Assembly (NCBI GenBank): GCA_950295325.1
Contig: OX485807.1
Location: forward strand, 8,771,001-8,835,000
Source of the DNA: Polytrichum commune
Taxonomy: Eukaryota > Streptophyta > Polytrichopsida > Polytrichales > Polytrichaceae
DNA: 64,000 bases
Direction: 5' to 3'
Shown: one piece after another, positions 33,946 to 46,899 of the stretch
How positions within the stretch are numbered: position 1 is the first letter of the stretch
Layout: every line of letters begins with the position of its first letter
The notes under the pieces: model-generated
Databases searched by the model: none
What the model was told of the DNA's origin: nothing
What the model saw: the letters and a program-made list of their open reading frames with translations, nothing else
Position numbers and translations under genes: made by a program

Positions 33946-34123
33946 ACAAACACACCATGACATTACTCAACACCTACTGTATGTTCAGTGGGCCCTTCAA
34001 ATATAACAGTCAGATGCTCGAAAAGTTGAGTCTCCCGTTTAGTTTTTCGAGCACCCGATTGTTATATTTCAAGGACCCACTAAACAAAGAATGGGTGTTG
34101 AGTAATGTCATGAGATTGTGTGA
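33946..34123. mobile_element. Fold-back element (long inverted repeat)
   Basis: Arms of about 79 bp (33946-34024 and 34044-34123) pair with few mismatches around a 19-nt centre. They include CATGACATTACTCAACACC and its complement. Confidence 0.75.
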
Positions 34124-34204
34124 AAGACAAGTGTGTTTTAGAACCCACAATCCTATAAGCAGTGTGTTCTCAAAACCCTGCAATCTTCCTAGTAATTGTG
34201 TTGC

Positions 34205-34425
34205 CACCAGTGACAATCTGCAGAGCAATGAACGAGGAGAACCAATCGCTAGTTACAGATGCACCGCTTGAGTTTGAGAAAGAACCAGTTGAAGTCCAAG
34301 ACTTCAGGAAGAAAGAAAAAACGCCCATCATTTTAGAGGAATTTGTGGAATATACCTCAAATTAATAAAGAACTACCAAAAGGATCACAAGACGTAACCG
34401 ATCACTAGGATCTTGACTGATTATG
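34205..34425 (-). repeat. Repeat family A, inverted copy
   Basis: Reverse-strand relative of the AACCGGTT repeat. Together with the plus copy at 34605-34800 it forms a diverged inverted pair about 200 bp apart. Confidence 0.6.
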
Positions 34426-34604
34426 CCCAAAACTCTTCCCTGCCCAATCAGTATGTATGTTCATTTTCCCAGGTCACTGCAGATGCTCATTGTTGGCAAT
34501 TGCGCTGTTGTCATGGGCCCATGGCCCATGACATTGGAGTGGACGAGATCAGTGCCCGGGAAGTGTTTGGGCATATACAGTCAGTCGGTCAAGATCCCAG
34601 ACTC

Positions 34605-34800
34605 CCAGTGATTCTAAATCCAACCAGTTACATGTATGTTGACAACTTCCGGTTTCGCTTGATTCATTCATTTGAGGTATATTCTATACATTCCTCTAAA
34701 ATGATCGGTAATCCTCCTTAAGTCTCCAACTTCGACCGGTTATTTCTCAAACTCAACCGGTTCATCTGTCACTAACCGCCAGTTCTTCCCGAACCCTGGA
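34605..34800 (+). repeat. Repeat family A, copy
   Basis: Contains the paired motif CTCAACCGGTTCATCTGT and matches 24475-24690 along its length. Confidence 0.65.
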
Positions 34801-34833
34801 GTCGACTTTCTCTCCCAAGATTGTTGGAGCCCT

Positions 34834-34936
34834 CTATATCTATATACACATATATCTATATATATCTATATCTATATCTATATACACATATATCTATATC
34901 TATATACACATATATCTATATACACATATATCTATA

Positions 34937-34970
<34 letters not shown>
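34834..34970. repeat. Compound AT microsatellite
   Basis: Interspersed TATATC, TATACACA and (TA)n units over about 135 bp. Confidence 0.9.
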
Positions 34971-34971
<1 letters not shown>

Positions 34972-35164
34972 CTCTATAGTATTCAAATGTGCATAGGTGG
35001 ACTTGAGTTAATTAGCTTACTGATGAGAGTTCGAACGCCCCCAATGACTGGGACTCTGTTGCCACATGGCTTGGACCGAGGGAGTACGAAGGCATTGTAC
35101 GGTAACACAATGCGCACGCGGCCTAACTTAGCCCCATTCCCTATTGTAGGACTGCTCCTCCTTA

Positions 35165-35665
35165 GGGCCATTTCACACACAAGCCAAGAGCCGTGGCCAT
35201 GAAATTGTGAGAGCCCAAAAGAAAGTGTCCAGAGGCCGTCCCAACACACCTCCAAAATCATGTAGTGTGGTCACGGATCCTCAAGTGTAGTGTGAAGTCA
35301 TATGTGACCTGGCCCTCACCCAAATGCTATTTCAATGAATTTTTATTCATGCGAGGTCCTCACACATGGTAAAACATAATAAATCAACGGTTGTGAGCAT
35401 TCGGAATGTCATGGTCTCTTGATTTTGTGTTAGGTTTATCTTCAAGAGGTGGTCTTTGAAAATAGTCCAAGTGACCATGAAACATGATCCATTTGATGCC
35501 GTGTAGGGAATCCGTGTGGACTTCACATCCATCTTGCATTCGCGTACTCCGTTGGTCCCTCAAGCAAAGTGTGAAGCGAACTTGGACCGGCTCCACCTTT
35601 TCCACCAATGAGAGTGCTTGAAGTGTAATGGTCACGGGCACTCAGTCTCGTGTGTGAAGTGGCCC
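35165..35665. mobile_element. PIF/Harbinger-like MITE, copy 2 (501 bp)
   Basis: Termini GGGCCATTTCACAC... and ...GTGTGAAGTGGCCC, flanked by a perfect TTA duplication (35162-35164 and 35666-35668), the PIF/Harbinger hallmark. Similar to 26586-27084 throughout. Confidence 0.85.
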
Positions 35666-35734
35666 TTAGTCTTTGAGGACGACGCAGAAAAGTGGGAAGG
35701 CCCTCTCCTTGGAACGCTTGCCACCTTGTAAGGT

Positions 35735-36150
35735 TGAGGCCATCATTAACCGATAAAATAAGAGACCTTGCATCTCTTAGTGAGGAGTACTAGTGGGGAA
35801 TTATTTCCCTTGCGAAGAGAAACAAATTCTAAGGAGAATGCAATCATTTTGAGCAAAAAAATCATGAATATGAAAATTGTCAAAAATTTTGAAGCGTAAA
35901 TTTTAGGGTTACACATAGTCAATTTATAGGTTAATCCAAAACTGTTCATCTCAATATTACTCCTTGGCTATGACAATCATCAAAACTCTTAGGAGGGCAA
36001 CCAAACACAACCTGCAACCACATAAAATTCAACTTCATTTGGCTAAAAATCATATATCTCATTTATGTTGGCATTACATGACCCCGGTGAGCAGTTATTA
36101 AATGGACCTAGTCGACCTTGGATGCCTCGACCTTAAATTTGATACTCAAA
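35735..36150 (+). repeat. Dispersed repeat family D, copy 2
   Basis: Aligns with 23375-24440 over shared blocks, ending near another MITE. Confidence 0.6.
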
Positions 36151-36163
36151 CCATTCACAGGGA

Positions 36164-36535
36164 GGGCCGATTCACATGGGGTCCCATGTCCCAAGTCCCA
36201 AGTCCAAAAATGGAGGCAAAGTCCCAACTTTTGAGCCTCGAGACGACATTAAAATATGATTTATATTCATTACAATCAGATCTTGATTATTTCATGCCAA
36301 AAAACCACGCGGGACTTGTGTTGAGAGTTGGATCCAACTTTTTGCTTAACCCAACTCTCAACACAAATCCCAAGACCCACCTCCAATAAGTGTTGCCATG
36401 GAGGCATCCATGTCATATTTGAAACTTGGGACTTGGGATCCCGTGTGAAGTGGTAAGTCCCAACTTCCATGCTCGCAACGGTTGAGATTGCATGGATTGA
36501 CCTCAAGTGACTTGGGACCCCTTGTGAACCGGCCC
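36164..36535. mobile_element. MITE with GGGCC termini (372 bp) and internal hairpin
   Basis: Ends GGGCCGATTCACATGGGGTC and a near-exact inverse at the right. An internal inverted repeat of 21 bp arms with one mismatch lies at 36311-36371. The flanking duplication is not preserved. Confidence 0.7.
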
Positions 36536-36559
36536 TACAACATGCAGTTGTTTGCCTTC

Positions 36560-36760
36560 TCAATGAACGGGGAGAACTGACCACTAAGTTACATATGAAC
36601 TAAGTTGAGTTTGAGAACTAACCAATTGAAGTTCAAGACTTCAGAAAAATTATTGAGCACTTTAGAGCTATCTATGGAATATACCTCAAATTAATAAAGA
36701 AAAATGGAAAGATGATAACATGTAACCAACAAAGCTCCCCAGACATTGTGTCATCCCAAT
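36560..36760 (-). repeat. Repeat family A, inverted copy
   Basis: Reverse-strand relative; shares AAGTTCAAGACTTCAG and GGAATATACCTCAAATTAA blocks with 34205-34425. Confidence 0.6.
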
Positions 36761-39404
36761 CATATTTGTCTTTATATACTGTGCTGCTTAAACACCTTTG
36801 TTGTTCCCCATACTAATTTAGTTCTCTGTAAAGAACTCTGTCCCTTCAAAAAGAGTGCAACACACACAAATAAAACATTGGATATCCCAATGGCTGCTAT
36901 TCCTGAACCAATTTGACTCCTAATTTGGGGTCAAAGATCCCGATTTGGTCTAGTGGTACTCAATTAGAATGTATTAAGAACAAATTTGGGAGGGTAGGTT
37001 TATCCCTTGCATCTAGTATGTGTTGTAAGTTGTGACTTGTAGTTGGTTTCTTGCGATCACTTAAATACTCAAACAAAAACAACCCAGGGGACTAGATCGC
37101 ATGGAAGACTGCGCTAGTGTTTATAAGGGTTAATGTCACATTGGATTAAGGATTACAATAACAATCTAGGTTTCTTACTCCCTCATTCTTTCTTTATTAG
37201 GCTTAACTCACATTCTTATGGTTCATTGTATTTTTTCCGTTGTGTGTGAATTCCATCCTAGGTGCATGTGGACTTCTATCACTCTAATTTCATTCTGTAA
37301 CTTAGTCGTGAAGCTCAAAAGCTTGGCAGATGGTCTTGTATCCTCCCTTTCGGGTGCAATTGTCTTGTAAATGTCCTTTCTCTAATGTAATTAACCTTTG
37401 TTATCTCATGTGTGTGTTGTTTGATTAAATATTTATTAAATGTGAATTGCCATCAAAGAATAATAGGCTATAGTTACTTTTACTCACAATTCAGCAAAAC
37501 AAGCTCAAAAGACTATAGCCACCATTTTCATATGAAGGTAATGTCTCGTGTCTCAAGCCTGTAATCATCACTTTATGGTATATAGATTTGTATATGCGAT
37601 CTTATGACCTCCTAAGATCAATCAGGCAATCAAGAATTTCATATAGCCAAACAACAAGGTTATGGTGCTTTTACCTTGCTCGGCAATTTATCTTACATCT
37701 TTCTCTTGTTCATTTATATTGTTCATTTATATTGTTCATTTATATTGCTCATTTATATTGCTCTTAGAGTAATTGTGATGTTGTACCTCTTATTTATGTT
37801 TTCTTATGGTTGATCTTACTTACTCACCTTATCATGTTGCGGTAATATTGCCTCTTTTACTTAGGTTTCCGCTACAATCTTCTCTGATCATTATCAACCT
37901 ACATCTTGAATGATAATCTTACACGACTATATTTTGGCTCAATATGCTTGGGTTAATATCCAATTTATCATGATTGTTACTCCTATAGCATGTCGAAGTA
38001 TCACCTGATTCTCGCTATAGCTACATAGCACAAAGTAATTAAATTCATGCTCTCTTTAAAGTTAGGTCATGTCCTAACATCTCAATCTCTCTTGATCATT
38101 CGGTTGCTTCATGCAACTAATTTTATCATGACCATAATCTCCATGAATTCCAGTGGTTATTGTCTGACTTATCACCACTCACCACAATTACTTCAATACA
38201 ATCTCAATTTTATACATGCTTTATCACGTTGACCACACCCTCTACGTCCTTTCTTTCACTAAATATAATCACATTCCATTCACATTCCATTCACAGAAAC
38301 TCACATTCCGATTTGGATTACAATTGATTAAGGTTTCAAACAATGCTAACAGGCTATATCCTGGTTAGCTAATGGTCTTTCCACATAAGACATTGTCTAT
38401 AGCCTATGCTTCTATCGCAAGATTCTTAGCTACAATCCATCTTTGATTCTCGCGCCCAACATATAGCCTATGCTAACTCTCCCTAACTCTTACAACTATA
38501 ATATGATCTTTCTAATCAAAATGATTTGTCTATCTCATCATAGCAACCCTCCTTATAGCTAGATTTTTTTGATAGCTACCCGCTTATAACCTCTGATTCA
38601 CACTACATTTCGTTTAAAAATGTATTTTCGAATCAATTTTCTAGTAATTAGCTTCATGCTACTAGTAAAAACAAGCTATAGCCAAAAAAAATCATACTAC
38701 ATGAACCCATTTTGGTGATGTGATCAATTTACTTTTACAACATGACCTCAAAGTTTCAAACATGGTTACTTATCTGTCTAATATGTAGACAATCAATGTG
38801 ACCAATTTATGTGGGATGTACTTTGACTAGGTTGGCCTATGTCGTACCTGCACATGGCACTTGTGGACTAGGACCAAGGCTGGAAGAGAAACTTTATCAA
38901 GAAGGTAGGAACAAGCCTTGCGTATTATAACCATCACTATGTACATGTCATTATCTCCATGTAAACTAATTACAAGTATTGAACATAATAGGTTGACCAT
39001 ATTCGTGCAAAGTTTATTCATCATTGTGCCATGCAAATTTTCATGATTTTATCACAACATTTAATGGGTCATGTCTCACGACAAGTCATGGCATCCGCTT
39101 TGGTGGTTGGCTGTTGGTCCTTAGCTTTTAGCCCATAACCTTAGTGACTTTCATTGCATAGTGAGTGTTTCCAATTATATTGATAGTCTAGTGTGGCATT
39201 AAAACTAATAAGACCTCCAGGACTACTTTTACAGTGGTCAATATCATGTGTCACTTTTTATGGTTGGCACCCAATGTTTGCAAGATCAATATCATGGTCA
39301 ATGTCAATGATGAATAGTTCAGGCCACATTAAATCCGGTGTATATTGTAGTTGTCAATAGTAGTATAGACGATTCTTATTCGATTACTTTCCTTATTAGG
39401 ACTC
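36761..39404. other. Gene-poor sequence
   Basis: No supported gene. A 14-bp tandem repeat (TGTTCATTTATAT-like, four copies) occurs near 37707-37763. The rest is AT-rich with short frames only. Confidence 0.5.
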
Positions 39405-39735
39405 ATGCATTTGATAGGTACGTGGTTAGGTGTGGCTCCAAGAATGAATTCCAAAAAGATTAAAAAGAAATTGGACTAGGAGTTCAAAATATGATAACCA
39501 TTCTAGAATCAATAGTAAACTTAATTATGGGAACTTATATGACCATGTAATGAGCACAAGAACATTCACTTGGATACTGAATAAGACATTCACACGAGCT
39601 CTGAGTCTTATGAGGAAAATGGCTACGGCCTCTATTTGGAATCGCTAACCCATCTTGTACTAATCTCGTGTTTCATATCCTAGGAGAAGTTGTACTAGTT
39701 GTAAAAGTAACCATTTAAGACCCATCTATTGTTGG
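39405..39735 (-). repeat. Dispersed repeat family B, copy 4
   Basis: Reverse-orientation copy with the AATTGGACTAGG and GGAACTTATATGACC blocks. It abuts a family D copy. Confidence 0.6.
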
Positions 39736-39769
39736 ATGGGTTGGTGTGGGAAATTTTGCCAACAACATA

Positions 39770-40320
39770 AGGTCAAGGCATCCATAGTCAACCAAGTCCA
39801 TTTTACCGCTCACTACGGTACATATAACACCGACATGGATGAGATATGTTGTTAATCTGTGTTTTTTAGATGAACATAGTTAAGGTTTATGTGGTGGCAA
39901 ACTATGATTGAACACCCTCACAAGAGTTTTGACAACTATCGTAGCTTAGAATGAGCATTTAGATGAACGGTTATGGGTTAACCTATAGATTGATTGTATC
40001 ATAACATTATTCATACCCATAATAATGTTATGTGGGACTAACAATAGTCCATGTAGTATTCCTGGATATTCCCCACATTCACACTGAATGTGAGAAATAT
40101 CCGGGAATACTGTCAGTCCACAAAACGATGTTATGGATCTGAACAATGTTATGATCTGAACCAGTAAAATTTTACCACTTTTAAAATTTGTAGCAATTTC
40201 CATATTCATAATTTTTCTTCGAATTCTTTTCTCTCTGCTAAAAATACAACCCCCCGCTATATATTACTCCTCCTAAACAGACGCAAACCCTCTTATTTTT
40301 ATCGGTTCTAGATGCCTCAA
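39770..40320 (-). repeat. Dispersed repeat family D, copy 3 (interrupted)
   Basis: Reverse-orientation copy split by the fold-back element at 40000-40153; the two halves rejoin in the order of the uninterrupted copies. Confidence 0.6.
40000..40153. mobile_element. Fold-back element (154 bp)
   Basis: Nearly the whole element is one inverted repeat with arms of about 75 bp starting CATAACATT, with a tight centre at about 40086. It interrupts a family D repeat. Confidence 0.8.
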
Positions 40321-42459
40321 CCTCACAGTGACCAATCACTCAAGCTCCGACAAAAAATGTTGCTCGTGTACGAGATGCTTAATTTGGCTGTGTGGCAGTG
40401 CCAATCCAAGCCGATCAGGAAGGAAATACAATAAACAACTCCTTTCCCTTTTACAAAATGCTTATTGTAACGCGTAGTTTGGGTGACGTTTTGGCATGAT
40501 ATAGGCATCACACATGTCATTCCCGGATGCTCCATCGTGCATTCTAGCTAGCACTCAATCACTACAGTAATATATAGTTCTTCCTAGTATACTAACTTTG
40601 AGCAACAACAATGATTATTATGAGTCAAACACCTGCATGAGCACCGATTTAAGTGTCGTTTAGCCTTCTTTTTTAATGAACTTACAGGAATCGGGCCGTT
40701 CCTGTGAATCTTTTCAAGGCTCATTTAACTTACTTTACATGGCGGCTTCATTTTGAGGCAGGAATTAGCCCATGCCGCTGTGGATGCTATAGAGAGGTGC
40801 CAAAAGCCAGCCTACTGGCTTTAAAAGGGTGCATGCTCGCATGTTTGTGGCAAACTGTAAGCCTGGCGACCAGCAAAACAATTAAAATACCCGACCTCCT
40901 CATCATTGTTATCAAATCAATGCCAACTGGGAGGCCTGAATGAATGAATGAACCCAAAGTGGGTGTGGCTTTAGTTTTCATAAGCGCAACAATTGCCGCT
41001 TCCCATTGCCTATGGCTCCCTTCCTTGGCCTCCAAAGGTCGGAGATTGCGGCCCCATTTTCTCCCTCAATGGGCCCACGAGATTCTCGAGTCTTTTGATG
41101 CAATGGGAGTGGGTACCGTATGTGTGTGAGCTTAACCCAACTCAGTGGGAGAGAAAGTGATGAGTCGCATTGGATTCCCTCGAGGAATTATAATCTACGA
41201 AGTATTATATGGATCGTAGTATTTGTGGTAGAGCAAATATATGGTAGAAATATCTATGGCTTTCTATATAGCACGTTTGGCACTTTGGTGACATAATGTT
41301 GTTTTTTGAGGTGATACATGGAATTTTGGAAAGGGACTCACTAGTAGGAGCGTGATGCGTGGCATGCTGTTTGAATTTGAATCAATTTGTGTCGAGATTG
41401 CTTATCACCTATGGTACAAATAAATTCTAAAAACCTTTGTGGAGTCTAAAAGCTTCCTTATTTTGTATTATTGTTTTGTTGTTTATTTGCATCATCAAGC
41501 TTGAAAATGTGTAGTAACTGTGATATGTGCGATTGGGTTGCCTTCATTGAACAAGTTGCTTCTTTACCCACGCAAATTACCTTGGGTCAAAATCATATTA
41601 AAGAAAACTAATGACCTTGTTCAATCATGTTGGCACTTGTATAATCCATCCTTGTATTTTATTACCATGACAGTTAAATATATGAAAAAAGAGTAAAAAT
41701 ATCAATAAATTAGCATGGGGCAACTTAATTGGGCATATATAACAGTGGTACAACTCAAATACACATTTTTGTGCACTAACAGACCCACATTGGGCCTTTC
41801 AAATGCACACTTAAGAATAGAGTGTTTCATGAATTAGCATCACAAAGAGCTTGCAATACACTAATGGGGTTGTTTTGAAGACCAGGAAAATCTGAATTGA
41901 GCCTGCGAGAAAACATTCTGTCCGTTGTCACACACCCTGGCCCTCAATTCAATCTCGGTCAACAAGGGCAATCAAGAAGGAGAAAGTTTGGGAAGAAAAG
42001 GAAAGTGTTCAGAGCCAAGAAAGCTCCTAATGGGGTCAGGAAGAGCAATTTTTGAGCAGCCAAAGAAAGGTCAGCCTCTTGATGAAGAAGTTTGGAGGAA
42101 GAGAGACATCTCACGGCGACGATGAAGATGATGAGAGTGTATGGGAGATTGGATACGAGGGCAGAATGCATGGACTAAAATAAAAAATAAAATTGGCGGA
42201 GGAGTGACACTGGAGCAGAGAGATGACATTATGATGTGGAAGTGACAGAGGTTCAAGAAAGTCGAGATGATTAGCAACACAACATTACTCAGCTCCTTGG
42301 ATGCGTTTCATGGTATAGGGCGAGCATAGTTCTCCCTGAGTTCATGGATTCTTCATTTATGGGGAGCATTCAGGCTGTGTATTGAAGAGTGTAGAGTTTT
42401 CGACAAGCAACTATAATTTATCAAAGCTTTTAATCGTAATCTCTTTCTTTGGAAAGTGA
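40321..42459. other. No gene recognised
   Basis: Some stretches (40700-41130, 41925-42280) are less AT-rich with frames of 60-82 codons on both strands, but none has recognisable similarity. Confidence 0.4.
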
Positions 42460-42700
42460 TCATTATCTAGCTGCTTAGTAATGCTATGAAATCCGAATAT
42501 AAGTTGTAGCCATTTCCCTTATGATTTATGGAGCTCGTATGTATGTCTCATTCATAATCAACGTCAAGATTCTTTAGCTTTCTGAATGCTCATACAAGTC
42601 TACCCGGGCCCTGATTGTGTTGACTATTGAACCTAGGATCGTTAATAAAATTTGAGCATGTAGTCCAATCTCTTTTGAATCCATCTTGAAAGGGAGAGGG
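42460..42700 (+). repeat. Dispersed repeat family B, copy 5 (partial)
   Basis: Shares the TTGACTATTGAACCTAGGAT and CAATCTCTTTTGAATCC blocks; the right part is missing. Confidence 0.55.
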
Positions 42701-44944
42701 AAAAGTGCAACACACATGTTGATTTGAATGGGTTGTGTGCTAAAGTTAGGACCATAATAAAAATTTGGGGTAGAAAAGGTGGAAGTATCCTTATTCTTTG
42801 GCCCTTGGGGGGGGGGGTGGACTCTTCATTGAATACCTAAATGACATGCGTGGGTCACTATGAAATTAATTTCCCTATATATTAGAAGTTTGTGGAGAAA
42901 ATAAAAATGTGTACGTGCTAATGGCATGCTAGAAAATGGACTCATGTATTTATACTAAGCTTTTTAATAACTGTGATAAATGCCTTCGCTACATATACAA
43001 ATTATAAACCACAAGTTGAATATGCCTTTATAATATGTGAGATCCATGTTCACTTTATAATGAGAAAGTCATTGAACATTTTTTCATCCATAGCATGTAA
43101 CTCAACGATTACATCAAACAAACAAAGACAAGAGCAAACCAACTTAACCACAATCTGGAGAGCATAACTCAAGGGAGCCCATGAACACTCCAAGAGCCTC
43201 TAGCTTGTCCTATAACCCACATGTTAATCCTAATAAGAATGAACAAGGGAGTAGTCATTGAGGACTATTATCATATAACAATAATGAATGAAAATGTGAA
43301 TTAAATGAAACTAACACATTTATTGTCAAAAAATTCTCTTAAACCTTAGGACCCCCTTCTGTACATCTATCTTTGCTTCAAAGAAAATTAATAGCTTCAT
43401 AAAATGTACACACTAGTGAAAAAATAATACCTCTCCTTATGTATAAAATGTATGCTAATGCCACAACAAATACCTCCTTCAATGTGGTATAAGGAGTTCA
43501 CCCTCCGGGTCTTTGGCAAAGAATACAAACTCACCTTTGACCTTAGCTTGTGGCTTTCCAAGTATGATGATAAACTTCCCCTATAGGTATACATTAAGAA
43601 AAATATAGTTTTAACTTTCCTTTTTGATAAACTTTTCCTCTCGCAGCTGGCGTACTCTGATTGGCAACATCCAATTGAATTGAAAGAAATTTCGTCAAGG
43701 AGAAAGATCTAGTAATAGAAGCAAGTTTCATCTAGTTGTCGAGGCACCATGTTGGTGTAGTTAACTATGGGCTTGGTAATGTTAAGTCGAACATAGCTCT
43801 TGAGTGCACGTGTTGTGATCTCGGGCTTATTGACAATGAGTTACCTGGATTTTGGGGGTGCCCACAAGCACAAACTATGTGGAAATGGAGTGTTAGCATT
43901 TTATAAATGATGGCATGCAAATCCTCTTGGAAGGGTCATTGAAAACACCAACATGAATAGAACTTATGTGGCTTTGGAATTTGAAACAATAACACTTATT
44001 TAAATAAATATTGAAAATACATAATTTATGAATGCCATCATACATTGAAGCGTAATGGAAGAACAAATCTATAATAGTTTGATGAGATTCTTGTGCGCAC
44101 CAAAATCCCATTTCCTTTTGAAGTGTTTGAATGCTATGTATGAGAGGTGTAACATCAGTAGGTCTTTGTTCCAAAAACTGTCATAAAGTCATTAATGCCC
44201 TTTTTGCATTCTTGAATCCTACTTTATTTACCACCACATCACCAATTTGCACATTGTTACCTTCTTCAATGGGTTCATTATCAGCTGCATCATGTCCTTC
44301 ATCAAGCATACCTATTATTTCCTCCTCAATAGGTAAGTAGGGATTGTTTAGATCAATTCTGAGTTCATAAGTGATGAACTCATGTGCATTCATAGTGGGT
44401 CCAATTTCACTTTCTGCATAGACCAATGCCAATTGTTCCAATTAGGTTGTAAGATATAGGGTTTAGGGTTAGAGTTTGTGTCAATTTCATCCAAGTTATA
44501 AAACTTCATAGCTTCACTTTCATACAATTATCACTTGTCGAGGTGAATTCATTGAAGAGGGGAGCATAATTTTTATAAATTCTCCTAACATTTAACATTT
44601 ACACGTGTATTTTTTGGAGATTTTTTTTGAAAGTGCAATTTTCCTTAACACATATGCAATTTTAACACTTATCAAGATAAAAATATATCAAGGGTGGACT
44701 ATACCTCCAAGCATGCACTGCAAACTTACTGAACATGGGAATTGTTTCATTATAAAAAATAAAAATAAAACTCCTGACCAATCTTCATTTTCAAACATGA
44801 TAAATCTATTGTACCCACTGTAATGTAACTTATTTAAGAAAAATTAGAGCATGCAAAGCAAGCCTAAGGCTTTGTTTCAGACTTGCCCACTTAAGATTGT
44901 TATGCAGCCTAATCAGAGCTTAGGCCCTGCTTTGAGTGCTCTTA
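42701..44944. other. No gene recognised
   Basis: AT-rich spacer with a G run near 42807-42817. The 86-codon minus frame at 44181-44441 is acidic but has no recognised domain or splice context. Confidence 0.4.
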
Positions 44945-45510
44945 GGCGCGCTTCACACTATGGCCGAAGGTCAAGAGGTTGTCAATTTCCACCAATCATA
45001 TTGCAAGAAACCAAGAGTTCGGCCTCTCGACCCTTCACACTAAGGCCAAAGTCCAAAGGCCGTCGCAATTTAAAGTGATTGCTTTTTAAAGAAGATGACG
45101 GACTCTCACAAGAAGTTTGGGTTGGATAGGAATGGAAACCCAAACTATGGTCGAGAGGCCGTCGGTTTTTTTTCAAAAAAAAATCAATCATTAACAAGAT
45201 CTTGGCCGTTAGATTGGAGGGGTTGTTTTGGGCAAGGAATAAAGTGGGATGCTCCTTTGGGTTTGGACTTTGGGCTTGGCCTTTGGAGGCTTCACACTAT
45301 GGCCATCCAAGTTGAGAGGCTGTGGGAGTTCATGGCCAAAGGTTTGGACTTTGGGCTTGGCCTTTGGAGGCTTTACACTATGCCCAGGTGAAGACTCCAA
45401 TTCCTATATTTTATTGGCTATTTTCAACCCATTTCTTTGGAGTCTCAACAAGGTTTGGCCACTCAATCCCACGGCCTCTTGACTTCGATGCCCATAGTGT
45501 AAAGTGGCCC
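44945..45510. mobile_element. PIF/Harbinger-like MITE, copy 3 (566 bp)
   Basis: Termini GGCGCGCTTCACACTATGG and the inverse of GGGCCACTTTACACTATGG, flanked by TTA duplications (44942-44944 and 45511-45513). The right part contains a direct repeat in which GGTTTGGACTTTGGGCTTGG occurs near 45260 and 45342, consistent with nested or tandem growth. Confidence 0.75.
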
Positions 45511-46899
45511 TTATTGTTAATCAAGTAAGTTAACATGTTCAATTCCACATACCGGCTCATTCACACTGAGAATTTCAGGTTACTGGAAAAGGGGTTTTAC
45601 AAGACTAAAGGGTGTTCACACTGCACATAAGAAGGAAGGAGCTTTGCCGTAAGTAATCATTCAAAAGCTAATTCAAAGACGAGCTCCAAGTCTCTTTGAT
45701 CATTTTGCTCATACCTGCAACTCATGCATCCGTGCACCAAGCCCAGTATCACCCAGGTATGGCAAACCGGGTAACGACTTGTGCCCACATTTTGAGGATG
45801 CTGATCCACTCAAATTGATAAGGTGTGGATTGTTAGAGTCTCATCAGAGATTGTTCCAACTCCTCTTTGATGCTTGAGCACCATCAATAGGTCAAATTGT
45901 GGAAGATAATTGCGCTTGTTTCTGTGGGAGAGTGGGAATTATCGTATACGAGCATGCCTCTCATCCATCCAACATAAAAACTTGACCCCTTGTAGGTTTG
46001 TTGCCAATTCATCTCAGATGAATCAAACAAGGTTAGTCAGAGAAACATAAACCACATATTGATTACTCTCTACCAAATTCTTACAGCTGGTAAATCAATT
46101 TGCACCCAGCTGGAATTTGTCACCTGCATACTGCTAGATTACATCAACAGTCTGACTAAGTGCCTCATTTTGTGAGCCACACATTCTTGGGCTTCGGTAC
46201 CTGACAAAGAGATCTACGAGTGAGCCTCCTGGGAGTCCAGGGTACATTTGTGGGGAAGAACACCCAAGTGACATCTAAGAATCGAGCGTACAAATCCTGA
46301 TTAGGGTGACTTGGAAACAACTTGAATCAAAGTCAAATGGATTACTTGACTGGTTACTTGCATGTCTCAATTTTGTCACGTTCATCGTGTTCTTGTTATA
46401 AGGACACTTGTAAAAGTACAAATTAGGCATCAACCATTATAACATAAGCCCAAAGTTTGAACCTACGAGCTTTGGAGTCTGAGTTATCAGCTCATAACTG
46501 ATGGCTAGACGGCATACTGCATACAGCTTTAACGCCCAAATGCGTCTTTCAGTTTGTCAAACAAGTACATTTCAAAGTAATTACCTTCAGATGTTTATAA
46601 TAATCACAAGCATAAACAATAGCACTTAAGGTTTAACATGATTAGTAGATATATTTATACAACATAGAGTGATAGAAAGTTGCAAACAGGTCATATATGA
46701 GTAACATAAGACCAGCTGAAACCATCAAGTGGTCCCTCCCCAACCATATTTTCAAGCCTTACAATTACACTTGAAGAAAATGTTGGTGTGTCCAAAGTCT
46801 TTTAGTCCTTGCCAAGGTCTACAAGAGGCCGCTTTATGATCTTTGTGGACATTAGGGATTAATAACAGGGAAGTGACCCCATATCCACGATGAAGCTGA
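45511..46899. other. No gene recognised
   Basis: Unique-looking spacer, including the 3' flank of the NRT1/PTR pseudogene. Confidence 0.4.

Noticed and set aside
44181-44441. 86-codon acidic minus frame
   Set aside because: No recognised domain, splice partners or conservation evidence.
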